DNA of 64,000 nucleotides from Sinohyriopsis cumingii (lineage: Eukaryota > Mollusca > Bivalvia > Unionida > Unionidae): positions 128,685,428 through 128,749,427 of the forward strand of contig CM068838.1 in assembly GCA_028554795.2 (NCBI GenBank), written 5' to 3'. The position numbers and the translations under genes were made by a program. Below are positions 42,871 to 55,329 of the stretch, piece after piece. Each line of letters starts with the position of its first letter. The first letter of the stretch is position 1. The notes under the pieces were generated by a model, which did not search any database, was not told where the DNA came from, and worked only from the letters and a program-made list of their open reading frames with translations.

Positions 42871-44339
42871 AATGAGTTTTAAGATCTAATGTTGATTCTT
42901 CACATTGTGTTTTTGTTTATGGTCTTTATTTACCTATGTTTTGACTTGATGATACCTCCCGGGAATAATATGCAAAATTGATTGATCTGGCATAATATGG
43001 ACTAATATCATTCCAAAAGAACTTTCCCCCAAAAATGAAAATGAAAGGTATTCAACTATAAACCCATATGAAAGTGACTTTAACTATTTAGCCTGTACTA
43101 TAGACTTAAATTTGCTTCACTTAATCTAATTAAAGAACCCTTTTGTGCACTGTCTTCTTTAGGAACAATCCTTGAATTGTGTCGAGTCTCATTGTCAGCT
43201 ACATCTATTTTGATTATAGGAAATCATCTTTAAATAACAACTTTAATCGATATAACGTCTGATGAAAATCCTTCAAATTTTGTGTGTGATAACCGGTATA
43301 TATTCCATCTCATTTGATAAATGATGCATCGTTTCACTGATATAGTTCTATTTTTAAAATTTGGTCAGTGTTCATTTTTTCAAATCTATTTTTCATCTTA
43401 TTCTCACACGCAATGTCTTTCTTCGAATTTTAGCGATCAAGACAGAAGTTAATTACCAGCCTCGGAAACATCAACTTGGTTGAACACGAATGAATGTCGG
43501 TATCTATTTTACCGTACCCCGTGTTTGTGATTGTTTGTCCCCGACCATCTAGGTGCTTGGTGGTGGCAATCAATCGGAACATCTTGATGCTTTTCAACAA
43601 TATTCCGATAACTAACTGAAATGCCTGACCGTATTTTACTGCTGTTTTAAGATGTAAACTAACATGATGCCTCAAAAGTATATACAACCTAATAGAAAAA
43701 TCTTAGCAAAAGCAGTCTACTAGTAATTGAATTATCAGGCTTGGACTTTTCAAAGCCCTTAAATGATCATGACTGAACTTTTTAAGCTCTTTCCTTTTGA
43801 GCAGCCACCAGTTTTATTCTTCCAGTGATAAACTGACAAGTAACAGGTTTGAATGACTTGAAGTAATTTTGTCTTTAGATATCGAGACTTTTCCAGATCT
43901 AAATCTTGTTGAATTGCTATGTACTGTGAAACGAACAATTTGAATAACCAGCTATTAGAACACAAACTATATTTCTTTGCCTAGCTATCAATCTGCCTAT
44001 TCAAATGAAAGCTATATAGTCATGAATAGACCATGAAAAGTATCTACTGAATCATAAAAGTCGATCAAGGATGAAATTTGAATGGCCGTTATAATTATTT
44101 CAAAATAGTAGAAAATGTTAAAATCATCACCGCATGAGTAACTATACCAGACTGTACGTATATTACGCCCGAAATATAACAACTAAATTGTATGAGTGCC
44201 TTTTAACATAAACACACTTTGTAATTTAATCTGTTTACATATTTACATTTTGAATAGGGTGACGGTTCAAACTAATTTATTTTCCAACCCCGTTTACACC
44301 TAAATCGCCACTATTTCCACCTAACATGCACAGCTTAAA

Positions 44340-45250
44340 TATTAACATCTTAAATATCAGTTTATTGCTCATAAATCAGTCAGAGTAGTCTTCACGGCTA
44401 CAGACTGGGATTCCTCATCGGTAGATATTGCCGACAGGTCCGTGGCTGTCATTGTTGTCTGCCTGTTTCCTTCCGATATTCCCCTTTCGTAGAGATGGTC
44501 CAGCGATCCTTAGTCGTCAGAGTTGTGTATCCGATTACCGCCTACGATTCTTCTTCCATAGATATTGTAGTTCCGAAGCCGTCAGAGTTGTCTTTCCGGT
44601 TCTACCTGAAAATTCTCTTCCGTAGGTACTGTCGACAGTTCCGTGGCCATCATCTTTGATTGCTCTGTTTACCCCGATAATCCTCTTCCGTAGATATTGC
44701 CGAGATATACTTAGCCGTCAGGTTTGTCTAACCGGCTACTGACTGCAAAATTCTTTCCCGTAGATGTTGCCGACAGATCCGTAGTCGCCAGCGTTGTCTG
44801 CTCTGTTTCCACCTGATATTTCTCATCCGTAGATATTGCCGAGAGAACCGTCAAGGTTGTCTACACGGCTAACGCATGACTATCCTCTTGCATATATATT
44901 GCCTACAGCTACGTAACAGTTAGAGTCGTGTTCCCGACTACTGCCTGGAAATCCTCTTTCATAGATATTTTCGACAGATCCGTATCCGTCATAGTTCACT
45001 GCCCTGTTTCCACCTGCTATTTATCATTCGTAGACATTGCCGATTGATTTGTTGACGTCATAGTTGTCTCCATTGTATGATCTGTCGCATTCTTTGTCCA
45101 TATCACTGTATCTCCAGTTTCCAAAAGTTCTTGAGTCCCCCCCCCCACCAGTGTTGTCTTTCGAATGCTGCTCTGAATATCTCCGATCCATAGTCAACAG
45201 GTCTTGGAATACTGCTGACTACGACAGCGAGAGCAAAAAACAATGCATGC
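44340..45250 (-). pseudogene. Decayed paralogue of the secreted repeat protein
   Basis: Read on the minus strand, the start ALAVVVSSIPRPVDYGSEIF matches VVVSAIPRPVEYGPGIFRDK of the intact gene at 51.35-51.90 kb. About ten tandem units of roughly 70 bp follow, each encoding something like YGSVGNIYGREISGGNRADN. Several in-frame stops (for example in units near 44.5-44.9 kb), a C-run expansion at 45,139-45,148 and frame changes show that it is no longer coding. It has more repeat units than the intact gene, so the array expanded before or after loss of function. Confidence 0.75.
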
Positions 45251-45261
45251 ATTCATGCGTA

Positions 45262-45310
45262 CGTACGTACGTACATACATACATACATACATACATACAT
45301 ACATACATAG
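45262..45310. repeat. (CGTA)n-(CATA)n microsatellite
   Basis: Tandem CGTA then CATA tetranucleotides just upstream of the decayed repeat-protein gene. A CATA array lies in the same relative place upstream of the intact gene (51,966-52,015). Confidence 0.9.
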
Positions 45311-46050
45311 AGCTAGATAATGTGCACGTTCTTATATGGGAAATTAGGTAATGGTACACATTTATACACTACGTACACGTATATAAGTATGTAAAATACT
45401 GGATATATACACTGTCAAACTTTAAGGCGAAAACTCTACTGATCGAGTTTGGGCATTGTATACTCAAGTCGTCCAGTAAACGAATAGAATCTTTAAAGTG
45501 ACTTCGCTGCTTGCATCTGGCTAATTTAATGTCAACCTAGCTATGTATCAAGACAGGGGTCACAGCATTATCTGTAACTTCATAACAATGAAAGTGAACT
45601 TAGCAAATTTCGACATTAAATCATTCGTATTACTCATATGTATATGAACAGTGATTTTGGGTGCTTGGATTTATGGACACATTCGAAGGTATATATGTCA
45701 TAATTAGTTCGGCAGAAATAGGACAAGCCGGAATAAAGTGACACTTGTGTAATCGCATGTTCGTGTATTTGCTGTAACTGGTATATTTCTTGTTCATAGT
45801 TAGTAACTTAAGTTACCTAAATAAGTCTCAACTCGACAATCTGTGACTCTTTTAACCTCTTCAAATTACTTTAATACACTTATTAGAATGTCACCCATCC
45901 ATACCATTGATCAGATTCAGGAAATAGGGTATATGTACGTAATCTGCCAAATATAGGTAAACTCTTCGATGTGTACATGGTGATTGTTGTATGATATACC
46001 AGTGATTTCGCATGCATGTTCGAAGTACATTTTGATTAGAATATAAAGTG

Positions 46051-47372
46051 CAAATATTAAAGTATATTTCAATTGCAATAACTGTATGACTGTCGTATCA
46101 TTGTCTCGTATATATGTATAAAAAGTCCGCTACGCAATACAGCAATACATGCTTTTTGAAAATTAACCTATATTATTCATAGAGAATAAAACCCTTTCAA
46201 TATATGTAATATTTTCTGGAGCTGAAACACTGTCTGTGAATAGTATTAAATCATTGTCATGCAACAATAACAACAATTATATTACTTCGATCTATGCATG
46301 AGAGAGAGACAGAAAGAGAGGCTGGTGCAGAACGATAACGCCAATATAGTTCCTAGTGTATTTACTGGTAGAGTTTAAAATAATATACTCTTGCAGGTGC
46401 CGGAAAGAGCATCTTTGCACCATAAACATTTCTTTTTTTCCAGATGAGTAAAATGAAACATATATATCATAAACGAGTGACTAACAGCTTGGGGTTGACC
46501 AAAACTATTGTTTGGGCACAACTTATTCAAATAGATTAAAACTTGAATAACTTACACTTGTCATATTAGTCATATATCAGGTGATGACCCACTCCCCATT
46601 AACAAATGTCTAGAGATTTTATCAACATGGTGTAATTTCATTAAGTCTATAATGCTGATGAGCGAAGAACCAACTTTAAAACAGATCATTTTAGCCTTCT
46701 TATGATAATAAATAATAAAATCAATATGATTTTTGTTTTGCTAAGCCAAATAATATCATCTTTTATTTGAGTTTGTTTCGGTTGCAATTCACTCAAGAAC
46801 AACTTAATTGGTCTGAAGCGAAAGAGAAGAGATGCTGAAAGATGCAGTGTGTGTAACTTTGAAGTAAAAATTCAGCTATTGTTTAAACTCATTTCAAAAT
46901 CTAATAGCTTATAAACTCCATAAGCTATGTTCCTACAAAATGCAAAACAAAAAAAACCAATTTAGTTTAAAAGGCTAACCTCTCTAAAGACAGAACACGT
47001 GTTAACTTCTCGTAATACGTGTGTGGAAAGAAACATGTGACGATCTCTCTAAAAGCGAAAATAGTGTTTTTTGCGTGAGAATAAATTATTAGGAGTAATT
47101 TTAGGGACATTAAAGAAATGGAGATGACTTAAGATAAAACACATAGCCCGCACTATCCCCCCCCCCACTTCTTACTCGTTTGATGGCAAAAATGAAAACA
47201 AAAAAGGATCACTTTAAAGTTTTGCTCGATATTATCCTGTAGTACATGTGTACCTAGATATAATGTGAGTCTAGATTAAAGAAAATGACAAGTTTGTTGT
47301 TTTAATGTTTATTTTATGGACAAGGGCAATATGTCGATATGTTGTAAACAACTAATATTCGGGTCAAGAAAG

Positions 47373-47458
<86 letters not shown>

Positions 47459-47630
47459 ATGAATTATAAATGACGACATTTACCACATTATCTCACAATA
47501 TATAGATAAGGGCCTGTTTCAATGTTAATTATCGAACTTTTACATTTATACTGGATCATTATACAAGGTATTGTTGATATTGAAACATTGTGACCAATAT
47601 TGTGAGCTATATAATTTGAAAGAAAAAAAG
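46051..47630. other. Non-coding DNA
   Basis: I see no gene. A (TA)n microsatellite occupies 47,375-47,456. The rest is AT-rich with short frames only. Confidence 0.6.
47375..47456. repeat. (TA)n microsatellite
   Basis: Uninterrupted AT run of about 82 bases. Confidence 0.97.
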
Positions 47631-47639
47631 AACTTTGGA

Positions 47640-48300
47640 TTATCCCTTTTTACCACTCTATCAATTGCAATGTATGCGTAGCTATTTGTGTATCTGTTCA
47701 TGTGTTAAGTAAAGATATTTATATGTTATACGGCTTCGCTAAGTATGCCTTCAATCGCCCATCGTTCCGTTCATGTCTTTCTCTGCAGATGGACATGCAT
47801 TTTGTAAACATGATAAATACAATCACTGCATTCCAGACACTTATATTGTCCTAGCATGACCTATATCAACGACTTTTCTATGGTTACATGTGTATGAATG
47901 GGAACACATTATTTGTAAGTTTTTATCTGTGTTCAAATTGTGTTTTTATGCTTATATGTATGTATGCATGTATGTATGTATGTATGTATGTATGTATGTA
48001 TGTATGTATGTACAATGTTATGGTATACATTTATGCATAAAACTAATTATGCATACATGGGTGTACGGACATACGATAAAATACGATTAAAATCTTAAAA
48101 GCAACGTTATAACAATATGAAAGTGCAAAAATGTAGTCTTTGTTATAGTTATATGTAATAAAGCGAATACTATCTTTATAGATCCAGATTTCCGGATCAA
48201 AATGTCGGATTACTTCAGATCTCAAAAATATAAAAATTCAAATGGCACGTATGTACATCGACAACAAATAGTATAATATTTCAAAAACAATATGTAACTT
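47640..48300. repeat. Partial segmental duplication copy
   Basis: Matches 58.0-58.5 kb in several blocks: a CATACGGCTTCCATAAGTATGC-like block (TACGGCTTCGCTAAGTATGC here), CATGTCTTTCTCTGCAGATG versus CCTGTCTTTCTTTGCCGATG, and AATATGAAAGTGCAAAAA versus AATACGAAAGTGTAAAAA. A (TATG)n array at 47,957-48,012 stands where 58.2-58.35 kb has a GGAC/GGAT array. The remaining DNA to 49.17 kb holds no recognisable gene. Confidence 0.65.
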
Positions 48301-49176
48301 TTTGACAACGTTGCAACAATGCTGTGTTTAGCTTAACACTATCAGTAGGAACAATCACAGTTTCGTATTTTTTTTTTTTTTGATATGATAAAAACGTAAT
48401 TGACTGAAAGCTTAAATGTTTGTGGGAAAAGATTATATTCGTTAGTTTTATGATTGCAGATTGAACGCGCAATTACTGACTTTTCAAAAAATTTTACGAC
48501 TATACGAACGGTAGTTTGTAGCTCTTCTTGTACCGGCAAGAATACCATTTGAGTCTGAAACGAAGAATTATTTGCTAATTTAAACCGTCCAGGTATGTAC
48601 ATGAAGCAATTAATCTATTAATCTACAATTCGCATAATTAGTTGCATAAAGTAACTTTGCTATTGTGGTATAGAGATTGTTTCTTGGATGATTGTTTCAT
48701 CATGTCAACGCATTCATGCGTATATTAACACTATGCCACGTGCCGGTACCATTTCCAAAACAAAGAATATGTTAATTGGCCAATATATTCAATCCATACA
48801 TAAAATAACAAAGTTTTGGCGTATATCTGCGACATTAATCTGACTCGTATGAAATAGATTATGTTGATACACTGGTGAGTAAGGGGGGTGGGGGCTGATG
48901 GGTTGTCAAGAGAAATAGGAGGATGTGGATGGGTTTACTTAATAAAATTCTTCGAGTTAGTCTTTTTATAATTTCGCATGCGCCAGCGTAAGAAAATGCA
49001 TACATGCTGATATGCATAGATATAAACAGGAAATGCACATTAAAAGCTAATTAAATTTTGATTTTTACAGTCGTGAATGAGCCCTATAATTTTGATTATA
49101 TTTCTTTATTATTTTATTATGATGATGTTGGTTGTAAATAATTTAATACTGGCATTGTTTGAGTCATAATCATGGG

Positions 49177-49362
49177 CACGAGGTTTTTGTGAGTAATAAT
49201 CACAGCACGCATGAATAATGTGCACGAGGCTTTTGTGAGTAATAATCACATCACGCATGAATAATGTGCACGAGGCTTTTGTGAATAATAATCACAGCAC
49301 GCATGAATAATGTGCACGAGGTTTTTGTGAGCAATAATCACAGCACACATGAATAATGTGCG
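49177..49362 (+). repeat. 46-bp tandem repeat, four units
   Basis: Four units of 46 bp, each CACGAGGYTTTTGTGAGTAA then TAATCACAGCACGCATGAAT then AATGTG, with few differences. Non-coding. From here to about 50.9 kb I see no gene. Confidence 0.92.
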
Positions 49363-50884
49363 AGCTTTATCTTTGTTTCTTTGTTAAATTTCTTCTGTAT
49401 TTCAAATTATTATTGTGTGTATGGTCTTGTTCATGAAAAGAAATTTGAAGCTGCTGAATGATAATACTTAGGAACAATAAGTATAAACTAACGATAGATT
49501 TTAAAGCTGACTTAAAATTAACATGCTTTCCAAAACTGTTTTTGTTTGCACAATATCTAAAAGATATAAGGTAAATAACTATAGAAAATTACAAGAACTA
49601 TACATACAATGTTTCAGTTTGAGCATGCACGTTAGTTGATGTGCTACATAATTTACAAATTACCATATTACAATTACTGTTACTAATTTGCACAGCCCGA
49701 TTTTCTGGAATTATGTTCCGATTTTACAAATATTGGATTCGATTTTGTCGTTTTTCGTATTGTCAATAAAAGGGATCATTATCCATGTGATAATTTAAGT
49801 ACAGAACTTACATTCATCATCTTCTTCTACTTGGAAATTTCTTGAAATGAATTATCTTAATCAATAAAATCTACCTTTGTGCAAATTTGTTTCATCATCC
49901 ACTTGCTTGAATTGATCAGTATGTGAAAAAGTTAACATGAACAGTGCTTAATCATATTAGGGGAAAACGAGTACAACGAAGAAAGCTTCATTACTCTAGT
50001 AAACTTTACTGCCACACATGTAAGCAGTTCTGAGTTGACATGACTTTGTTAAGTGCATTATTGTTTTTTTTTTTCGTTTTTTTTTTCTCCTTCAGTTTGC
50101 AGAAGCCTGAACAGAACAAGACACAGAACGACTTTCCTGGTTAGGATATCGATTCTGACTTTATCTCTTAATACAATCCGGAAAGTCAACATAAAAATAA
50201 AGAGAAGGTAAAATATATGTTGAATTGCTTGCTTTTATCGCACCCACTTGTCTCTTCTTAATTAAGTATCCCTACTATCTAATCTTGTCAGATTCGTATG
50301 CCCGTTTTCTTAACAGTTAAATAAGAATTATCTACAATGCAGAGTGCATTTTTATATGTGTGAATTTGAACTAATTAACAGGAGTTATCAGGCATTACTG
50401 CCTTTCAAGTGCACAAATTTGTACGATGTCTGAGAGATTGATGCAGTCACGTGCCCTGTCATCTTAAATTTACTTTTAGTGATCAAATAACGGGTGAAGT
50501 TTAGTTTTTCCTAAGTGAAAATGGTGCAAGCTTGACATCAACTATGGTGTTAATAGCAGCCTTCTTTAAAGTTCTGCTATATCTGCTCCTTCTAGCTGGA
50601 TGGTAATGTTGACATTTTTGTAATGTTTCAATAAAGTTTTGGACTTTCCTAATAGCAACGGGGCATATGGGTTTCCGAAACGCAATCAGATTTCATTTTT
50701 CACTTTCCAATATATGTTTTGAACGTTGTCATAATGCTGTAGGAACCTTCCAGCAGGTTCACCAAACCATGTTGCCACAACTTTATATGACAAAGTTGCT
50801 ACAACTTTATTGCAACGTTGCTGCAACGTTGAGTTGTTAGCCGTAGTAAGGTACTATCAGATGAACAATATACTTGATCATTCG

Positions 50885-50960
50885 ATGATTGATTGATTGA
50901 TTGTATTTTAACGGCGCATCAGCACTGTTAGGCTATTTAGCGCCATACAAAATGTTATAT
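50885..50960 (-). repeat. Fragment of a dispersed molluscan-type repeat
   Basis: GATTGATTGATTGTATTTTA followed by ACGGCGCATCAGCACTGTTA and GGCTATTTAGCGCCATAC. Strings of this form (TTTAACGGCGCATCAGCAC) are familiar from many molluscan dispersed repeats, which is part of my reason for the taxonomic guess. Confidence 0.5.
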
Positions 50961-51054
50961 GTATAATCGTTTAAAAATTATAAAAAGTCTCATATCGACC
51001 AAAGATTTCAAAACCAAAAAGTTGAAATTAAAACGATAAGATGGTAACGGTCCC

Positions 51055-51125
51055 GTTTTCTGTCCCAATAATTATATCTCGGGTTTCCACAATTTCCGAA
51101 GCTACCCCTACCTCGTCCACCGAAT
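51055..51125 (-). pseudogene. Duplicated fragment of the repeat-protein gene
   Basis: Minus strand encodes FGGRGRGSFGNCGNPRYNYW, nearly the same as FGGRGRGSFGNFGKPRYNYW in the intact gene (about 51.73-51.81 kb). The nucleotide match is about 65 bp and close to identical, so the copying or conversion was recent. It lies about 220 bp past the end of the intact coding region and has no signal peptide. Confidence 0.75.
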
Positions 51126-51345
51126 TCGATGAAAACTATATTGAATCTCAAACTTCGATGATAAAACAACAATTTCTGAATCATAGAACATATTAAAATC
51201 GTCACCGCATGAGTAACACACCATTGATCTGCCATATAACTCTTGCTCAATAGCTGCTAAAGTGTCTTTTAAGATTAACAATAACACTTGCAATTTAGGC
51301 TGCTGACATTTTTACATTTTGAATAATGTGACAGGTCAAAACAGT

Positions 51346-51897
51346 TTACTTAACGACCCTATCTACACCTAAATCGTCACTGTTTTCACTTAAAACAATC
51401 TGAAATATACACTTTAAAGTTATCTTATTGGTCAGAAATCCATAGCCGTCTCCCAGGCTTCCGTAGATTTTGTCTACAGGACTATAGCCGTCATATATGT
51501 CTCCCTTGTTTCCTGAGGAAATTACTCTTTGGTAGATATCGCCGACAGGCCCGAAGCCGCCAGAGTTGTATGCTCTGCTACCACCTGAGTTTCCTCTTCC
51601 GTTGATATTGCCGACAGGTCTGTATTCTCTATAGTTGTTTGCCCAGTTTCCATTTGATATTCCTCCTCCGTTGGTATTACCTATTGATCCATAGATGTAA
51701 TTGTTGACTCCGTTGTACGGGCTGTCCCATTTTCTGTCCCAATAATTATATCTCGGTTTTCCAAAATTTCCGAAGCTACCCCTACCTCGTCCACCGAATT
51801 TGTCTCTGAATATGCCTGGTCCGTATTCAACAGGTCTTGGAATTGCGCTAACTACGACATCGAGGATAAATGGCAGCAGAATGACAAGGAGGTTCAT
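51346..51897 (-). CDS. Secreted Gly/Asn/Tyr-rich repeat protein, shell-matrix-like
   Basis: 183 residues from the Met at 51,897. Residues 1-18 (MNLLVILLPFILDVVVSA) are a clear signal peptide with likely cleavage before IPRP. Residues about 19-60 are Gly/Arg/Tyr-rich (FGGRGRGSFGNFGKPRYNYW). Then come at least three tandem units of 23 residues: YGSIGNTNGGGISNGNWANN..., YRPVGNINGRGNSGGSRAYN..., FGPVGDIYQRVISSGNKGDI..., and a partial fourth. Composition and secretion resemble molluscan shell-matrix proteins, but I cannot name a family. The frame extends upstream through a microsatellite; I reject that extension because the signal peptide starts at 51,897 and GAACAG|GG at about 51,910 looks like a 3' splice site of a 5'-UTR intron. 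Confidence 0.7.
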   Translation of the reverse strand: MNLLVILLPFILDVVVSAIPRPVEYGPGIFRDKFGGRGRGSFGNFGKPRYNYWDRKWDSPYNGVNNYIYGSIGNTNGGGISNGNWANNYREYRPVGNINGRGNSGGSRAYNSGGFGPVGDIYQRVISSGNKGDIYDGYSPVDKIYGSLGDGYGFLTNKITLKCIFQIVLSENSDDLGVDRVVK

Positions 51898-51965
51898 CTC
51901 TCTTCCCTGTTCGCGTGAGAACAAGTACAAACGAAAGGTTATAATGTTACATATATACATGTATG

Positions 51966-51972
51966 CATACAT

Positions 51973-52003
<31 letters not shown>

Positions 52004-52015
52004 TACATACATACA
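51966..52015. repeat. (CATA)n-(CACA)n microsatellite
   Basis: CATA tetranucleotides interrupted by a short CACA run, in the presumed 5' intron of the repeat-protein gene. Confidence 0.9.
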
Positions 52016-52223
52016 TAATTAAATGGAAAAGTAGGTAAATACACACATATATACAGGCATTCATATATGAGTGTGGAGAATACTCGACACATACAATGTC
52101 AGTCTTCTAAGCGACAATCCTTCTCTAAGAAACAGCGATGTGTCTTGCATATTTCATAATGCTCACGGCGTAAAGTGACTTATCTAAGATGTTTTGAACT
52201 TTTTGACGCTATTCAAAATGCAT

Positions 52224-52224
<1 letters not shown>

Positions 52225-52299
<75 letters not shown>

Positions 52300-52312
52300 C
52301 ATACATACATAT
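52225..52312. repeat. (TA)n-(CATA)n microsatellite
   Basis: TA run followed by CATA units. The DNA from 52.3 to 53.1 kb holds no gene I can support. Confidence 0.95.
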
Positions 52313-53109
52313 TGAGCGGGTAAATCAAGTATAACAAAAAGAAAAATAGAGGTACAGAATCAAACGTAGATAAATTAATACATCTATAGCTCACCATATC
52401 GAACGTATTAACTTTCCAAACTGAATTTGCCGGTGAACATTCTTTAATTGAAACGTTTCTTACAGTGTGGCCCTAGTATAATGGCGTCGTCCAGTGATAT
52501 TTATGCGTGCGAATTGATTATGGGTATAAGAAGTACTTTTGGCAAAATGTAATCAATCACCCATAAGTTTATATTGACAGTAAAGGAAATGAACTCTTAA
52601 TTGGCTTATATTTGACTTGAAATTTATCATATTATAGCTGTGTGGTCGTATGCCCCACTGAAGTAATTTTGGGTCAATTTATATATTTATCATAACATTT
52701 CCTGCTTCTAAAAGGTGAAGATAATATTACGTCAGAGATCTATATTTCTCTGACAGGAGCTTGGCATACCGGAATGGGGGAAGAGTGAGACTGGCAGATC
52801 CTGGTTTGTAAGAAGTCTTGTGCCCTGGTGAACTTCTGATTGCAAATCCATTTTTACAAGGGAATAAATCAGTTCTGTAGCCAGTTTCAATGAGAGCTTC
52901 TTTTAATATGTTACAAAAACTCAGCATTTATGCCCTTAGATTCTTTAACATATTATAATTATGACTATCACATTCTATATCCACGACTAAGTTAAAATCA
53001 ACTCTGATAATTACATCAGCATTGCTGAAGGGTGTTGTATCTATTTCCTGAGTAAAATTTTGAAATTTTGCGGTTGGAGCCAAAAATATTAATGTGAGTG
53101 TGTGTGTCT

Positions 53110-53410
53110 GTGTTTGATTAGGATTTTTAACGTAGTTTTAACAATTTTTCAGTCATATCGCTACGATATCTGCAGTGTGGTAGTTTATTTTGATGTATGG
53201 CACTGGGGCATCATGACGCAGACATGTAGCATAATATCCCACCCAGTCACATTATCCTGACACCAGGCCGACCAGTCCTAACACTAACTCTTAATGGTGA
53301 GTGCCTAGCGAGGCAGCTATTAGTACCATTTTTGTAAGTCTTTGGTATGACTCGGCCGGGGTTCGAACCCACGACCTCCTTCTGACAACTGACAACACAG
53401 TCATGGTCCC
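53110..53410 (+). mobile_element. Dispersed repeat with tRNA-like B box, copy 1
   Basis: About 300 bp that match, in inverse orientation, the stretch 60,370-60,650. Shared blocks are CTGCAGTGTGG, CACATTATCCTGACACCA, GACCAGTCCTAACACTA, TTTGGTATGACT and a GGCCGG.GTTCGA.CC end that resembles an RNA polymerase III B box. Probably a SINE or a non-autonomous element; I cannot name the family. Confidence 0.7.
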
Positions 53411-54224
53411 AAGTTCATCTTATCAAGTTTCTCCACTTCTGAATAAAGTGGTTATCTTGAAACAGATAAATTTAAAATTTCCTTTCCTTCAAATAGGTGA
53501 AGACGTCTGTCTATTCTCTTGCCTAGGTAGATTTCATGCACGACGATATTTAAAATTTTGACCTATCCGTATTTGACGAGCCTTTCGAAGTGGAAGAAGT
53601 AGCACAAACTGAGTTATCATTTAATTTGAATGAACCAACACGAGTGAAGTTATCAGCTGACTGCAAAACTTGTATTACTACGCTCAATGACGAATTTTGT
53701 TTTCTAATGAGGCAAACGAAATTATGCCTTCAGGCGTTATTTGCTGTGTGATTCGGCAACTGACAGTTTATACCACGATAAACTCAACAAGAAAGAAATA
53801 ACGCCGAACTCTTAATTTAATAACCCCGAAATATAAAATTTTAAGAAATAACTTAAGCAAAGCATTTTTCGTTTGCTGTATTCTTCGAAATGCTATGTAT
53901 ATTTAATTTATAATATTAGCTTAGCCTTTGTCCGTGATTGAGGGTAGAGTTTTAGCCTATCTGACATTATTCATTTTTAGAAGATGCTTACTTACATTTA
54001 AGTTCAAGACCTGGGGTATCCCTGGAAAATTATTTTGTGCATTATTTGCTTAATTTATTTACTGAAATTTCAAAACTGCTACTAGACTTTTTGAAGTTAC
54101 GATTGTAATGCTAGAAACATACATACATAGATAAATACATACATAGATACATACATACATTGATACATACATACATACATACATACATACATACGGCTAC
54201 GTTTATTTAATTTGCATTATTTTT
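53411..54224. other. Non-coding DNA with (CATA)n array
   Basis: I see no gene. A (CATA)n/(TAGATACA) array occupies about 54,118-54,194. Confidence 0.55.
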
Positions 54225-54400
54225 TTAGTTTCATTTTTTTCTCTTCATTATATGTTATTGTAATGTAACATTGTTGTTTGACTTGACCTTGTCCGAAATT
54301 GAATTCATTTCTGCTTGACCTGATTGACTTTTCTATTTTATTTTGTGTAAACATCTAATGCATAGCTAAATTATTCTCTCTCTCTGTATGGGCTTGTGAA
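54225..54400 (+). mobile_element. LTR-like segment
   Basis: TTCATTATATGTTATTGTAA, TGTTTGACTTGACCTTGTCC and TGACCTGATTGACTTTTCTA blocks are shared with 35,165-35,345 and, inverted, with 55,330-55,510. Since the latter two adjoin Gypsy remnants in matching orientation, this is probably an LTR fragment of that family. A purine-rich stretch follows to 54.6 kb with no recognised gene. Confidence 0.6.
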
Positions 54401-55329
54401 ATTCGGTGCTGAGAGATTCCCAGTGGGTACGAAGTGACGACACCGAGAGAATAGGAAGAAAGAGTAAGGTGGAGGACAGAAAGGAGGAACGTAAAGGAAG
54501 ACGAGTAAACTCCCAAGGTGCACACAAGAGGCACCAGGTACAGAAGGAGGAAGAGAAAGGAAGGAAGAGAAATTAGTAGCAGGTGAGTACAAGGGCCAAG
54601 GTACTGAAGAGAGATTCTGTCACAATAGTACATTAACTTTCGTTTGACGAATTAAAAAGTAATGTGGCATTTGGATACCTAGGCCAGTTATTGTGTCAAT
54701 ATATTATTGAACTGATGCTTTATGTCCAAATTATTTGTTGCGAGTCTACGCTTTTAAAACAAGTAACAGGAAAGAATGAAAGAAAACAAGCTTTGTAAAA
54801 TTTAACAAATAATTTATTTCTTTAGAATACAAAGTGAAAATGAGAAAAAAGAACTTATGTTATTGCGAATTAAATCCAAAATAATCCAAGAATTACAGAT
54901 ACAAGTCCTAATAATTTAATGTAGTGAATAAAACTCAATACAAAAATAGAATAAATCCATAAAATGATGGCGGTCATGTGTCTGTTATACCTCCTAGTGT
55001 GTTGATGTGCCAACAGTCTTTTGTCAAATCACATTAATATAATTCCAGGTTTGAATTCACTATAAATGCCAGTGAAGGTCTCGATCCAAGAATTTTATCA
55101 GAGCACTTTTGTATTTCCCGAGAAAATAATCACTTGAGTTCAATAATTTGAAGAAAAGGATTCATTCCAACAGTACACAACATAATACAGTTTGAAAGTG
55201 CTAGATGTTGAAACAAGAATGACTAACTCCTCACAGTTATCAGATTATTTAGTTCCCTACTTGACTTCAGGTCAACAATATAAACAATGACCTGTAAAAT
55301 TCAATTTCAAAATCTTGACCCAGATAAAC

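Larger units (their letters stand above)
43430..46050. repeat. Segmental duplication copy 1
   Basis: Aligns by eye in pieces with 57.3-60.1 kb and partly with 51.1-52.1 kb. Shared strings include the CAACAATATTCCGATAA region (43.6 and 57.47 kb), CGTATTACTCATATGTAT (45.63 and 59.74 kb), TTACCTAAATAAGTCTCA (45.81 and 59.97 kb) and ACTTTAATACACTTAT (45.87 and 60.02 kb). Also ACATTTTGAATA..GTGAC (44.24 and 51.31 kb). It contains the decayed repeat-protein gene. Confidence 0.75.

Noticed and set aside
51898-52092. Upstream extension of the repeat-protein frame
   Set aside because: It runs through a CATA microsatellite (Cys-Met-Tyr-Val runs) and lies before the signal peptide; a likely splice site separates it from the coding exon.
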